Source of the DNA: Serinus canaria
Taxonomy: Eukaryota; Chordata; Aves; Passeriformes; Fringillidae
Length of the DNA: 64,000 bases
Direction of reading: 5' to 3'
NCBI RefSeq assembly: GCF_022539315.1
Contig: NC_066317.1
Location: 64,575,179-64,639,178 of the forward strand
Part shown: in pieces, positions 1-12,320 of the stretch
Position numbering within the stretch: the stretch's first letter is position 1
Layout of the letters: the number at the start of each line of letters is the position of its first letter
Program-made: the position numbers and the translations under genes
The notes under the pieces: model-generated
What the model saw: the letters and a program-made list of their open reading frames with translations, nothing else
Databases searched by the model: none
What the model was told of the DNA's origin: nothing

Positions 1-3000
1 TTTTGATCTGTTTGACATTATGAATAGATACATTTTTCTGCTTAATTTGCAGAAAACCAGAAATGTATCAACCATGGCAGCAACTGCTGTAATAGCCTGC
101 AAAGAGCTTTGTAAAGGTTTGCAGTCATGTGATTCAAAAAGGTGAAAAGCAAAATTTCCACCTCTAACCTATGTATGGCTTCTTCCTCCAGCAGCTGTTC
201 TGCTGGATTAGTTCTACTCAGGAGCAATGCAGAGTAAACCCACATTACTTCTAATACACTGGAGCCATTTTAATCAGTCATGCAATAATGGAAATTACAC
301 AAATGGTTGGCCTCTTGGCGCCTATAATTCAAGGATCTAAAAGCAGTTTTTCAAAATCATCAGTTTTGTTAAACTGGTATTATTTTATATAACCCTGCTA
401 CTGTGGGAACGTGCATCTCTTGTTAAGGAGCTTTACTTAGGAAAACACATTTGTCCAGAGGAACTAGATTGATGATTTTAAACCAACATATTGGCATACC
501 CAACAAAACAACACACACCAGTCCCCCAAGGTATTGCCACAATATTTTTAATTAAAACCAAAACACTCAGCTCAGTTGCTTTCCTTCAACCTTAGAACCA
601 TCATTCCAAGCCAGCTGACTCAGTACACAGCATGTGACAACTCTGGGCCAGGTCAGCTTACAGAACTCCACAAAGCTGGCAGAACTTTTATGTGCCTGCT
701 AAGGTAAAGGCAAACCAGCAGAGGATGGTTAGTACCTTTCCCATCTGCAATATATCACTGGTGATGCAATTGCAAGTTAGGCTGCCCTGTGGTGACTTTA
801 AACTTTCTGGCTTGTGTTTGAATGACTGCACAGCTCTGGCAGCTGGGAGGCACAGGCAGAACCTGGCAGGCTTTTGGCAGCCCAATCTGCACTCCATGCT
901 GACACAGCGACCTTTCCAGAACTCAAACTAAAGTATCATATATGGTACAGCTCCAGCTCTGGAAGCACAGGTTAGCTCTAATTGCATTTACCATGCCTGC
1001 CCATAGACAGACTTCTGGAAGGATCAGCATTTGAAAAGCAAAGTGAAATGAGAGAAAACTTTCCAGGAAAGCTCACTGAGATTATTCCCCCCCCACCCCA
1101 CCCCGCAATTAAGCCTGACCTCTGATCTGGCCCTTGAAACCAAATTCAAGTATCTAAAACACTAGTCACTATACAAGAGTCTCTCAACATCCATGTAAAC
1201 ATCTGTAGCATAAGTTACTTTTATTACTGAAGTTGGAGTGATTTGTGCTGCTGACTTGAGCTTTATTTTGTAACATAGTTTGGAGACAAGTATTTTGATT
1301 GAGTTATAAACTGGGTCTCTTCCTATTCAGCAGGCAAATACTAACTCAAGACAAAATACAGTTTCACTTTTTAGATATCTGCAGTATTATCAGACGTGAA
1401 GGCAACCTTGAGAAAGATTCTGAATACAACTAAGAACTTAAGGTAGCCAGGCACAAAGGTTAGACCCCTTCTGCTTCCAAAGAACTCTTCTGATATGGCT
1501 TTGTATCTGGACCTATACAGCTCTTGCTGTTTTTTTGATCCTTCTAGGACATTCAGAAAGGCTACAGATTCTTTTCAAAACCCTCTGAAGCAAGTCTATC
1601 TGGACTTGCCCTGCTGGATGTTAACAGAACTTGAGGGAACAAGCATATTAAACAGGATACAAAAGGGAAAACACAAAGGCCTAGGTTTCCCTAGGATCGT
1701 TTTCAGAACCTAAGAAACCTGCTGAGTTTTAAAGCTCTCTTTCAAGAGTGAGTAAGGTGTTAAATAAAGGAACCATCCAATTCTATTATGGCCATCTCAA
1801 CAGTTCATGAGATCCATGTCTAAACACAGGAGGAAACAGAGATCCCACATGGGTCTAAAGGCTCTAAAGAAAACAATCATTTTGCTCGGGGTAGAGATTA
1901 CAGAGAAGACAGCTGGGAGTTGAGGGTTTGGAGCAGAAACAAGACCTTTGTATTTCAGAGGACTTTTACTGTTAAATAATTTTTTTTGGCCTTTTGTTCT
2001 TTCTGAGTAGCTATAAGATTCCCCAGAGTCTTTCAGGCAGTCAGAAACAAATGAGCAATTAATCTAAAACGGAGCTTTGCACCCAAAACACTCAGTAATG
2101 CCTTCAGACACACCCCCACAGTCAGCAAAGCTTTAACAAGTAAATAACTTTTACTCCTCCACATCATTACTGCACACCTACCAGCAACATACAACACCTC
2201 TTTCAGAAATAGCTCCTATTTTTCTGTAAGTAACAGAGAAGTGAAGAAAACATATCCTTTAAGACCTCTTTAAGGCTCACAATCCAAGGATGAAAAGAGC
2301 AATTAATTTATCAAGTCTTTTGCAGAACAGCTTTTCAACACCTAGCCAACTTGTTCAAGCAGAAAACCCCAAATCAACACAAATGACAGCGTTATTTTCA
2401 TGTTGCAAACCTCCAAGGTATTTTGATGCTTCACATAGTACTGTCACAAGATTTATATCTGTTGGTTATTTCATTTAAGTTTCAATAAAATGACTCTGCT
2501 TCTATGTTTCATTTATTTATTTTTGGAGAAGCACTGCTCTCAAGTCAGGCGACAGAGCTATTTCCATTTTTCTGCAAGACTTGTTTCAAGTAAGTGTTCT
2601 GATGACTCTAGGGATGAGTAATATTCCCATCCAAAATAAGGATGGCTTATACTTCTTCTGAGAACATATACATCTTTTTCTAAGAAAGATGTGGTAAAGA
2701 CATGAAAGGCTGGTTGTATTTTGTTCAAGCTTAACAGCCAGAAGCAGGTTATCCTGCCAAATTTTGTTTAAAAGGTTCTTAATATTCCCTAGGAATCTTT
2801 CAAATTCCAAGTTGAGTGTTTATAAAAAAATTTCAAGTAACAATCCAGGACAACTTGCACTTTCTTCTGCTGAGAATTCTCAACACTGCATACAACTATT
2901 CCTGCACTGGGGGTTTTCCGTTTTTCAGCTTCATCTTCTACCTGTTTTGCTATTCCAGTGATCAATTAATTCCATTACACAAACCTTTCCATTAGACAAG

Positions 3001-3273
3001 CAGGAATTGGTACAAACCAATTCATTTTGCTACTATTTCTTTTCTGTTAGTAAAGGAAGTCCTTTTCAGGATTACAAATATATATTAGTTTTACATCTCA
3101 ACAGAAGTTTGTTATGCTTAGACAGGGACCACCAAGTTGTGTTTCTTAAGTACAGTGAAGCAAAGTTTCACTGTGCGTTCCAAGACTTTTAAAGAACCAG
3201 TAATGCTCTGAAAAGTATCTTGAAAAGAAAATCCAAGCAAAGAGCACTGCACTGAAGGTAGAACAGCACTCAC
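1..3273 (-). other. MAEA: MAEA intron 2 (partial, runs off left edge)
   Basis: This stretch follows the exon 2 donor on the minus strand and runs to the window edge without a further MAEA exon. It is AT-rich single-copy sequence. I see no CR1 copy and no supported gene in it. A C-rich tract at 1087-1104 (C8-A-C4-A-C4) is G-rich on the transcribed minus strand. The short open frames here lack codon structure, splice sites or recognisable similarity, so none is called. Intron status is inferred from the exon 2 donor; exon 3 should lie to the left of position 1. Confidence 0.85.
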
Positions 3274-3456
3274 CTTGCGTTTCAGAACGCTGAGCTTTTC
3301 AACGACTCCATCCAGGAGACTGACAACGGAGTCCACAGCGGGACAACTGCTCAGCGTCTTCTCCAGCTCCGCCACCACCATGGTCACGTGGCTGGTCTCC
3401 CGATCAATGTTCTTCTGGGCGGCTCGAAATCGTTTGTTCAGTGTTTCGTATGGCAC
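3274..3456 (-). CDS. MAEA: MAEA coding exon 2 (residues 24-84), E3 ubiquitin ligase subunit
   Basis: On the minus strand a pyrimidine-rich acceptor ending TTTAG at 3457-3458 opens onto GTG CCA TAC GAA (residues VPYE). The frame stays open for exactly 61 codons to AAACGCAAG, followed by the donor GTGAG at 3273. Both ends are phase 0. The peptide begins [16 protein letters not shown], continues through [20 protein letters not shown] and ends KLSVLKRK, which I recognise as the N-terminal helical region of MAEA (yeast Gid9). MAEA is a RING-like subunit that pairs with RMND5A/B in the CTLH/GID E3 ligase; it was first described as an erythroblast-macrophage attachment protein. The LisH, CTLH and RING-like domains are encoded by later exons outside the window. 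Residue 60 is Ser, where I recall Gly in human. An open frame continues past the donor into the intron (LKRKVS...), but known MAEA has LKRKAVES at this junction, which supports splicing at 3274. Confidence 0.97.
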
Positions 3457-6400
3457 CTAAAGCAGAAATAGCAAGTCATTAGAATTTCTGTATTTAAAAA
3501 GTCAGGTCTAGAGCTAGAGCTCTAGAGCTTAGACTGATGACTTCATCTAATGCAGCCCAAAGAGCACATTGGTTCCAGAGGACTAGAGGTCATTGATTGA
3601 ACTTGAGTTCCCATAGTAAAACCCTTATTTAAGTTCTCTCAGCAAGGAGCTCACACTTCAAAGATTATGAAAAAAACAAGAGGAAAAATGCTGCAGTTTC
3701 TTGTCTGATACCATGTTCACCTATCCTGCTTTGGCTGTAGGAAGCACTGACGGAAACAATCCAGGGACAACAGAATATGAAGACAAATTTGTACATATGA
3801 AAAGAAAGCTACAAATTAAATCACAACTAAGAGATCACCCTTTAGACCCTGACTTTCTAATTTTACATTTCTTCCCTTCACTAATTCATTAAGAAAGAGA
3901 AAATGTATGTATAATGCATACTGGCTACTGAAAAATTTATACATACTAGACCAACAATTATTCAGGAAATTCAACAAGTCTCCTACATACCTCTACCCAT
4001 GAAAGACTACTTTTAAAAAGTAGTATATACTTTGTACATACAAGGACTATAAGGAATGCCAAGATAAACCCATAAAATTTTCTTTCAGTGATAAAAGCCT
4101 ACAATGTATTACTAAACTGGTTAATTTTTTCTAATGCTCCATTCCTGAGTTAAGAGATTTGGCAGTCTTGGAGGTCTCCTGTCCTACTTGTCCCACACCT
4201 TTGTGGAACAGTTGAATCAAAACTGCTACTAATGGCCATTAGGGACACATGGATGGGAGCTGTCTACAGCTTGGGGAATGATTTGGGAAGTGTTAAGACG
4301 CTTCCACTACAGCGGCAGCAAAAGCAATTTAGACAAGAAGTTCTATTACTTCACAGAAACAGGAATTTTTAAAAACATTTCAGTGCTATACACTTAATTC
4401 AGCCATATCTTTAATCTTTAAAAAGTCCATGAGAAGTTCTTTCAGGTAGTTATGATAATCTTGATTGCTTTTCCATTAATCAAAGGCATAATTTAGATAG
4501 CAATCAGATTATCCATGTTAAAGGTAAAACAGGAAGCACAAATCAGTGCTCTGTTTGGTACATATCACGTATATGTTTGATTACAAATCCTTCAAGCATA
4601 TAACTTTTAATCAATTATATCAAGGGCTCAGTTTTCCTCCTTCTAATTATCTGCATGCAAGGAAGTATCCCCAGAGGCCACACCCCTTCTGGGCTCTATT
4701 AGCCGAGAGGTTCCTACAGCCCCACAGCAATTCCCCATCAGAGAACAGTTTGGTCCAGAGGAAGGAAGGTAAGCAAAAGCATTTGCTTTCCAAGGCTTTG
4801 CATTACCTACAAGAGGTTGTGCTTCTTTATAGTAGTAATAAAAGACAGGATAATCCTGATAAGATATGAAAGGGTTCCTCTTCTCAAGACTGAAATGATC
4901 TATTAAATGGTTCCTGGTATCTCAAACTAAGACCCAAACAAATGACAGGACAAGACTATCACAGTAGGCACCAAGCCAAAACAATTATTTTCCTTATACA
5001 TTTTGCTCTAAAATCCCAGCAGTACACCCAGCGAAAACTCAAGCCACATAAACCATGACAAATATTAGGCTTCAACACCGACTTAGCTGCCTATGTAACA
5101 ACCTTCCACCTCCAACCCTTTTCTTTTTTCCATTTACACACAAAAAATGAAATATTTTAAAGACCCACTGATAAAATGGATGTTCTAGGAGGCCATTATT
5201 TTGACATCTCATGTTTTTGAACATGGAAACTTATTTCCAACTCTAAGACCTGATGCCAGACAGCATTAAGACAACTTCTTCCCTTCTTTTTGCCCCACTG
5301 CATCTTTCTTACTGTTCACCAAAAAATATTTCTGCAAGTATTTTGCTAATCAGCTTTCCATGCCACACTGAAAATCTGCATCAATAAAGAATTTCATAAG
5401 CTACTATTAATTTGAGGTACCTTTTTTAGTACAGAAAATGCTTTTGTTAAATTTTGAGCAGTCAGCTGGACACAGATCTAGTCAGTTGGGAAAAAAAGTC
5501 TGTGTTTAATCTCCCTTTTCCTTAGTTCCTTATCTGCACTCAAGAGCAGTAACAGCACCCATTTCCTGTGCTGTCTCTTCAGCATGCAGAGTTCTGGCAC
5601 AGTTCGTGTTCATATGACATTTAGAACAATTCAACTTTCAATTTCAGCTGGTAACACTACATATCATTTAGAATGTCTAGGTGCAATAGGTTTTGGAATC
5701 TTCTCTTAATTTTTTCCCCTACCATAAAAACAATCTGAGTATCTTCTGTGGAAGAGACTGAGTTGAAATGTTTCCACTATATATTCTGAAAGTAAATAAA
5801 AGTAAACATATTGAGAAACATAATTTAGTGTGTCATAACAAGGGATATTAAAGGTACAATGAAATTATTTGCATAACTGGAGCTGACAGTAAATACCCTT
5901 TACCAGAGATTTTCATAATTTGCACAGGCACTTGTTTCTTATTATAGAGCCAGCAGTTTTCATGAGAATATTTCTGAATCATATCTAGGTACAGATTTTA
6001 CACTTACTTTAGAGAGACAGAATCCATGAATGCCAAAATTTAGAACTACATTTCTTACAAAGCAGGATTCTATCTTGAATTTGCATCTTTATCCACTGGT
6101 TCTTTTATTATTCCTCCAGCTCCAAAGTGCCAAAAGATCCAACATTGGCTTGCTTTACTGCAGAACCCTTCACAAGTTACAGGCACTGTACCAAGAGAAG
6201 CATTTCTTTCCACCAATAATGAAAGTTAATGAAAGGAGAACATATAAGAAAGCGTTCTGGACAATGCAATTTAAAAATTTTTAATTACAGTTCACTTGAT
6301 TCTCAGGTACCATCTGAAAATGGCTGGAACACTGTGAGCACCAAAGTTTTCAAACTAAGAGACAGATGCAAGATTTATATCTCATTAATTTCCATAAACC

Positions 6401-7713
6401 TATTAGAGACTTGGAATCTTTCCTGCCAGTACCATTCTGTGACCAAACCTGGATTACACATCATTATTTAGAGACAAGAGAGACCTACAGAATTCAGCCT
6501 AGGGAAGCATTACCTGAAGGAAAAAAGAATAAATCAGCTACTAGAAAATTTGAAATAAAGCAGCAAGTACTGACCAGAAAGTGTTCTGTATAAGCACAAT
6601 ACCAACTTGTCCTACTCGTTAGAGCTTGAAAAGCCACACCCAGTTGGCTCATATGGTGAGCATACAAGAGGATACAAAGGAGAGTTGTAAAATATTAGTG
6701 GGCAGCACATTTAAATCCAGGGGCACTAAACAGATTCTGCTCCTTTTGTTCACCATCTTCCACAGCTGCAGACACATTATTCAACCTAAGCATGCATTAA
6801 ACCAGGTCAAACTTAAACCTAGTGAAAAGGAATTTGACTGAAATTAGATCAACCTACACAAGGGGTAAAATTCCAGTAACACAAGTTTTTCCAAGATCAG
6901 AATTTTGTTGTGATGTGAAGGAAAGTCTGCTTGGCTGGTGGCTTCTGCAACTGTAGCGTGACTGTTTCCAGGTGCTAAACACTAACAAAAAAGCAGAGAC
7001 AACTGATTAATCTGATCCAAATATTTTCTTCATTTCAGAAGTTACTTCACACTGTTTTCAGAAAGCCAAAAAAGCAGTGTGCTGTCCCAGAACATGCTCC
7101 AACAACCTCTAGCTGTGGAGACAAGACTTAGAAGAGGATTGTTCTGGGTGTACAAGCTTGAACTGGTGGAAGAGGAGGAAGGACTGCCAGGAGAGCTACA
7201 TGTTGATCACTTAGTTGAGAGCAAGGAGTAGAAAACTGCCGAGCCAAGGATGTCAGGGGGAGTTTTTAAGTGTACACTTGGGAACTCAGCTGTGAAGTTT
7301 ACTAGCTGGCCTTCAGCCCAAACACAGTCCTCTTCCTGCCCATGAATGCAAATAAGGTACTGAAGCAAGGCAGAGCTCTCAAATCATGAAGTGGCTAAAA
7401 CTATTCCAATTGGGCAACTCTAGGCAATCTTTCTTTTCAAAAGCCATACCAAATGTAACTTGAAATACCCTTAAGCTGAGTGAATTTAAATATATTTTCA
7501 TAAAAATAATTTTTTCAGCAAGCCATTCACTTATTGATTCAATTTTCTTGAGTTTTTTGAAAATACATTAAAAATAGAAAAAAACCCAGCCAGTATTAAA
7601 TGCTTGCATATGTTGTAACCTGATGTTTTGCAAACTGTACACACTTCTCAAGTGTTAATTATCAGCCTGCAAATAAATATTTAAAGAAATATAACTTGAA
7701 GCCAACTGCATAC

Positions 7714-8283
7714 AGGAGTGCATCAAAACAAGTGTGAGCAGCTGGTGAAGGGAGGCAATCTTGCCCCTCTACTCTCCTCTTCTGAAGCCCCACCTGCAAT
7801 GCTGCACCCAGCTCTGGGCCGCCAACACAAGAAGGATCAGAACCTGCTGGAGCAAGTCCAGAGGAGGTCACAAAGGTGATCAGAGGGCTGGAGCCCCTCT
7901 GCTGTGGGGACAGGCTGAGACAGCTGGGGGTGTTTTGCCTGGAGAACAGAAGGCTCTGGGAAGACTTTATGGCACCTTCCAGTACCTAATGGGGCTACAA
8001 GAGATCTGGAGAGGGACTTTTCACAAGGGCATGGAGTGACAGGACAAGGGGGAATGGCTTCAAAATGGCAGAGGCAGGGTTTGATTAGATATGAGGGATA
8101 AATTCTCTGCTGTGAGGGCGGTAAGGCCCTGGCACAGGTTATCCAGAGAAGCTATGGATGACCCATCCCTGGAAGTGTTCAAGGCCAGGTTAGATGGGGC
8201 TTTCAGCAACCTGGTCTAATGAACATGGCAAGGAGGCTGGAATTAAATTATCTCCAAGTTCCCTTAACCCTTCTATGATTCTA
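7714..8283 (+). mobile_element. CR1 LINE fragment, 3' end, sense on plus strand
   Basis: The sequence follows the CR1 3' region as I know it. It opens with the GTGCATCAAAA / CCCCTCTACTCTC block, then has a stretch resembling the CACCTGGAGTACTGC region, GGAGCAAGTCCAGAGGAGG, ATCAGAGGGCTGGAGCCCCT, GGCTGAGACAGCTGGGGGTG and GTGACAGGACAAGGGGGAATGG. It ends with CCATCCCTGGAAGTGTTCAA and a TTCTATGATTCT-type tail at about 8271-8282. The copy is 5'-truncated, as is normal for CR1, and carries small indels that break the reverse transcriptase frame. It is one of the better preserved copies in the window. It lies antisense to MAEA. Confidence 0.93.
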
Positions 8284-9394
8284 AACCAGCTAATCCTTTC
8301 ACAGTGTCCTACAATGCATATTGCTTTTACACTCATTATCAAGACTTTACTGAGATTCATTTTTCTTCTCTTAAGGTTTTTCTGAATGTATGAACATGTG
8401 CACACTTTGTACTCTCTCCATAAATATATAGAAACTGCTGCTGACTATACAGAAACACTCCCACCTCAGCTCTTGCTTATCTCTACAGACTTAAAGAAAA
8501 ACGCCTTTAGAAAACCTGTGATGAGAGCCTACCATCTATACAGCCTTTAACAATTTGAAAAGGGAGAAGAGAATGCAGACCATTTTCTCCTCATAGAAGT
8601 TTATTAATTATAGTGATCAAAGCTTAAAAAGCTCAATGGCATTTAGCTGTTGGAAGTCAGACATCGAGACTGGACTTATGCTCATTGTAGCACCTTGAAT
8701 TCCATTAAGTAGCTGCATGCCATTTCCAGAATGTGGCAAAGTTTCAGCCTCTTGCACACTTGCAGCTTCTACAACAGACACAGTCACTCACTGAGCACCT
8801 AGGGTTGGAAAACAAATTGAATACAGACACTGCTGAAGGGCTCCCTGCTTGGGATAGAGCACAACATAACAAAACAAACATGAACTATGAAGAGATCTTC
8901 TTTGCAGAGGCGTTGTATTTGTCCAGCCACAAAAGCCTTCTGAGTTACAGCTAGAAATGCAGCTCTCATTACCATCACAGCCAGCATATACAACCACTTG
9001 ATTCAACTAGACTTCAAATAATTAATTGCAATTACCAGGGCCTTGCAGACACCAGCAGCTTAAAGAAGGTGAAAAAGCATCCACAGAATTGAGTTTGTGA
9101 CCCAACTACTCACTTCTAAATGCCTTCTCTGTCTTTACTGGTAAGGTCTTCTCCTAAGCCTTCCTCATGATGTATGAGCAACTGAGTCTGGGGAGAGAGG
9201 TACTATTCCCTCATGTAAGAAGTCCAAAGCAAGATGAAGATACACAAGTACATAGGAGCAGAAGGGAGGAAAGGAGAGAGCTCTTGGATGACACTGCAAA
9301 CCTGCTATCATTGCTGGAATATCACAGTGAACAAGAAAAGTTGTCCATGACTGAAAAGAGCAAGTTTAGTGCCTCTACTCTAAAAAAGAGAGCC

Positions 9395-10690
9395 TGGAAG
9401 ATCACAAAAACTACAGGCTGGTCTGCCTCATCTCAATTCTCGTGAAAGTTACAGAAAAAAAAAGAACAAAACCAAAACCCCCCAACCATTTCCAATCTTA
9501 TAAAGGTGACTAGGAACAACAAGACTTGTCATATGCAAATCAAGGTTGACAACATTGTTTGCTTTCAGATGAACTGACTGTCTTTGAATGGCAGGAGCAC
9601 ACTGGCAGCCCTTCAAGCCAATAGCAGTGAGGTTTCTGACATTGTCTCACTTGTGGCCAAATGGGAGACTTGGACTCAATGGCTGAACACAAGATGGGTT
9701 AGGGACTGACTAGTCAGGCTCTAAGAATAATGGTCTGTGGTTCCAAAGCTTCCTGGTGGCCAATTACAAGTACTGCTTCTCTCCCCAGGAATGTTATCAA
9801 CTCCAACAAACATGCCATCTTCAACCATCTGCACTATAGAACACAGAAAGCTCACAGAGGGCAAACTGGTGGAGGGCTTGATAAATGGGTGTCAGAGCTG
9901 CCATTCAGAAAAAATGACATACTGGAGAAATATACCAAGAACTTTATGAAACATAATCAAGGCAAACAACAGGGCCCAATATCTAGCACAAAACAACTCC
10001 AGCCTTTAGCACTGGTTGTGGAATAACTGGCAAGGACTACCACTGCAAGAAAAGATGCAGAGGTCCTGATGGACAGCAGGTGGGATGTGAATCAGTAACA
10101 GGCCCTCATGGCAATAAAGGTTAACCCCATCCCAGGCTGCATTAGCAAGACTAAAGGCAGTGGGTTGAGAGGAGTGATTGTTTATGCTCAGCACTCATGC
10201 AGACTCATGTGGAATACTGAGTCTGGTTTTCAGGTCACTCCCCTCCTCCCACTAAAAAAGAGATGCTGACAACCTGGAGAGAGTCCAGAAGGCTGCCACC
10301 ATGACAGTGAGCTGGTTGGAGGATTAAAAAAGAGAAGTTGAGAGGGGCAGGCTTGTTTCCTTGCAGAAGGAAAGGCTACAGGGAGCTGGAACTGGCACAA
10401 TCTGATAAAAGCTTTCTACCACTGAAAGGTGAAGGTCACAGATAAGAGCCAGCCAGACCTTCCGGAGTTACAGAGCAAAAAGGAAGGAGGCTGAGTTGAA
10501 AACTGTCACTAAAGAAAATTCCAGCTGGACATAAAAAAATATTTCAATCTGAAGACTTGGTAAGCACTGGAACAGCAGCCCAGAAAGGTGACGGAATCTC
10601 CACCCTCAAAAACTTTCAGAACTTGGCAGAACTCTGAGCAACTCAGATTAGCTTTGAAGTTAGCCAAGGTTCGAGCAGAAGCCTGAATTT
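9395..10690 (+). mobile_element. CR1 LINE fragment, long and strongly diverged, sense on plus strand
   Basis: The match begins near ACTACAGGCTGGTCTGCCTCA, which corresponds to the CR1 reverse transcriptase segment encoding NYRPVSLTS-like residues. It continues in colinear order through blocks resembling the GTTTCTGACATTGTCTC region, CTGCATTAGCAAGA, the TGGAGAGAGTCCAGAAGG region, AGAAGTTGAGAGGGGCAG, GCACTGGAACAGCAGCCCAGA and GAGCAACTCAGATTAGCTTTG. Many indels and stop codons show it is an old dead copy. Edges are approximate, and sequence from about 9280 may also belong to it. Open frames inside it are remnants and not host genes. Confidence 0.72.
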
Positions 10691-12206
10691 AACACTGTCT
10701 GCAGAAGTACTCTCCTACCTTAATTTAATGAATTCATCTTTGCTAACTTAGACATCAAATACATTTCCATATGAAGATCTGAATGACCATACCAGATAAG
10801 ACCAAAAATCCCCTCTCTGTCACTATCTTTTCTCTGATGATATCCAGAAAGAGGATGGCACTTGAAAAAAGGCAAGAACAAAGTTACTAATCCCAAAGTC
10901 TCACTGGACTTCTTGAGCCAGAGATGGGAACTTAATAGTAGAAACACCACAGGGTGTTTCTCACTCATGAACTCTTGTTGCTGTTGACCTGAGTTTTAGC
11001 ACTGCAACATCCTGTTGTGAGATATTTCATAGGCTCACAACTATATGAAGAAATACTCTTTGGTTTTAACTTTTCAAGTGACTTCAACTGACTTGAAGCC
11101 CTTTTGTTCTTGTTTTGGAAGCAAGAAAGGGAACCCTCTCCTTCTCCTACATACTTCTCACATATCTTGAGATCGGAGAGACTCTTTGAACCAATCCTTG
11201 AAGACAGACATTCCATCTCTCTAATCATTTTCACTTTTCTGTAGTCATTTTCCAGTTCTACTAAACCCTTTCTCAGGATGAGAGAAGGGAGAAAATAAGA
11301 GTAACTCATACTACTTGAGAGAAGAAAAAACCATGGATTTTAACTGCTGTGTATTGAGTTCTCCATTCTTCCCTTTCCCAACACTTCTGTCCTGTGTTTG
11401 TTAACATTAATCTGGCCCCTCACACAAAAGATTCACTATTAGGCCTGAGATCCTACTGCCCAATGATGATAATTTCCAACTCAGTTATTACACATATATA
11501 TAAGACTTGGATTCATTTTCTTTCCACCATACCTAAAAACTGTATCACACTGCACTTCTCTATACTGAATTTTATATATTTTAACACCCATTCAGTCCTT
11601 CACTATTTTTTCCTCTAATGGTTCACACTTTGGCTACATCTGTAATATCTCAATTATCTTAGTATCATCAAGGAAACTGCTTCATTTCAGCACTTACATT
11701 TTCTTTCAGGCTGTTCAAACAGCTGAATATCACCACGACGCCAGCAGAATCCTAACACCAATCTTCCTCCATCAGTGAAGCTGGCAACTAAATCTTGATG
11801 TTTGTTTTTTATCTTGCCCAGTTCCTTATCTGCATAAGGACTTGAGTCTTTCTTGCAAGAGTTCCTGGTAAGGCTTATCTCCAAAAAACATTCAGTAATA
11901 TAAATAAACTATCAACCAAGACCACCTCACTACCTACTTCAGTTTTTTAAAAACAACTCCAATAGCTTTATATGGAATGCATTTTTTAAATGTCACATTA
12001 ATTGATGCACATTATTCCATACTGGATTAGTCAGGATACTATTTCTGCATCAATAAGTCATTGGCTGGAAGGGAAAAATCAATTATATATATTAAAAAAT
12101 CTCACTAAAATTTTACTTTAAGTAGAAGCACGGAAACAGTCTTCTACATTGTCTTTCTTCCACAGCTATCCAAAAAAACCCTCAAACTACTTCAGCATTT
12201 ATGAGA

Positions 12207-12320
12207 GGATTAAGAGGAGCACTCAACACATCCCTTTTCTTTTGGGAAAAAGGGATTTCTCCCAAAAGAAAAAAGCTTTTTATAACAAGTGTTATGTGCT
12301 GCATTTCTCCTCTTTTGGAG
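12207..12320. repeat. Imperfect inverted repeat (hairpin-capable)
   Basis: A perfect 13-bp inverted pair occupies 12235-12247 and 12260-12272 (TTTTCTTTTGGGA-type arm, 12-nt spacer). Outside it a further 8-bp pair (AAGAGGAG at 12212-12219 and CTCCTCTT at 12307-12314) lies in register but with unequal intervening lengths. The whole could fold as an imperfect, bulged hairpin of about 100 nt. It could be a small non-autonomous element or chance in low-complexity sequence. Confidence 0.5.

Noticed and set aside
3118..3273. Open frame continuing past the MAEA exon 2 3' end
   Set aside because: A consensus donor (AAG followed by GTGAG) sits exactly where known MAEA switches exon; the extension does not match MAEA and is intronic read-through.
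3508..3526. Palindromic CTAGAG repeats (CTAGAGCTCTAG at 3514-3525)
   Set aside because: Only 12 bp of perfect palindrome in a short repetitive string; too small to mean anything alone.
7662..8039. Open frames of 69 and 92 codons
   Set aside because: They lie within a CR1 3' fragment and are out of the reverse transcriptase frame.
9167..10026. Open frames of 92 and 98 codons
   Set aside because: They overlap or adjoin diverged CR1 sequence, with no host protein similarity and no splice structure.
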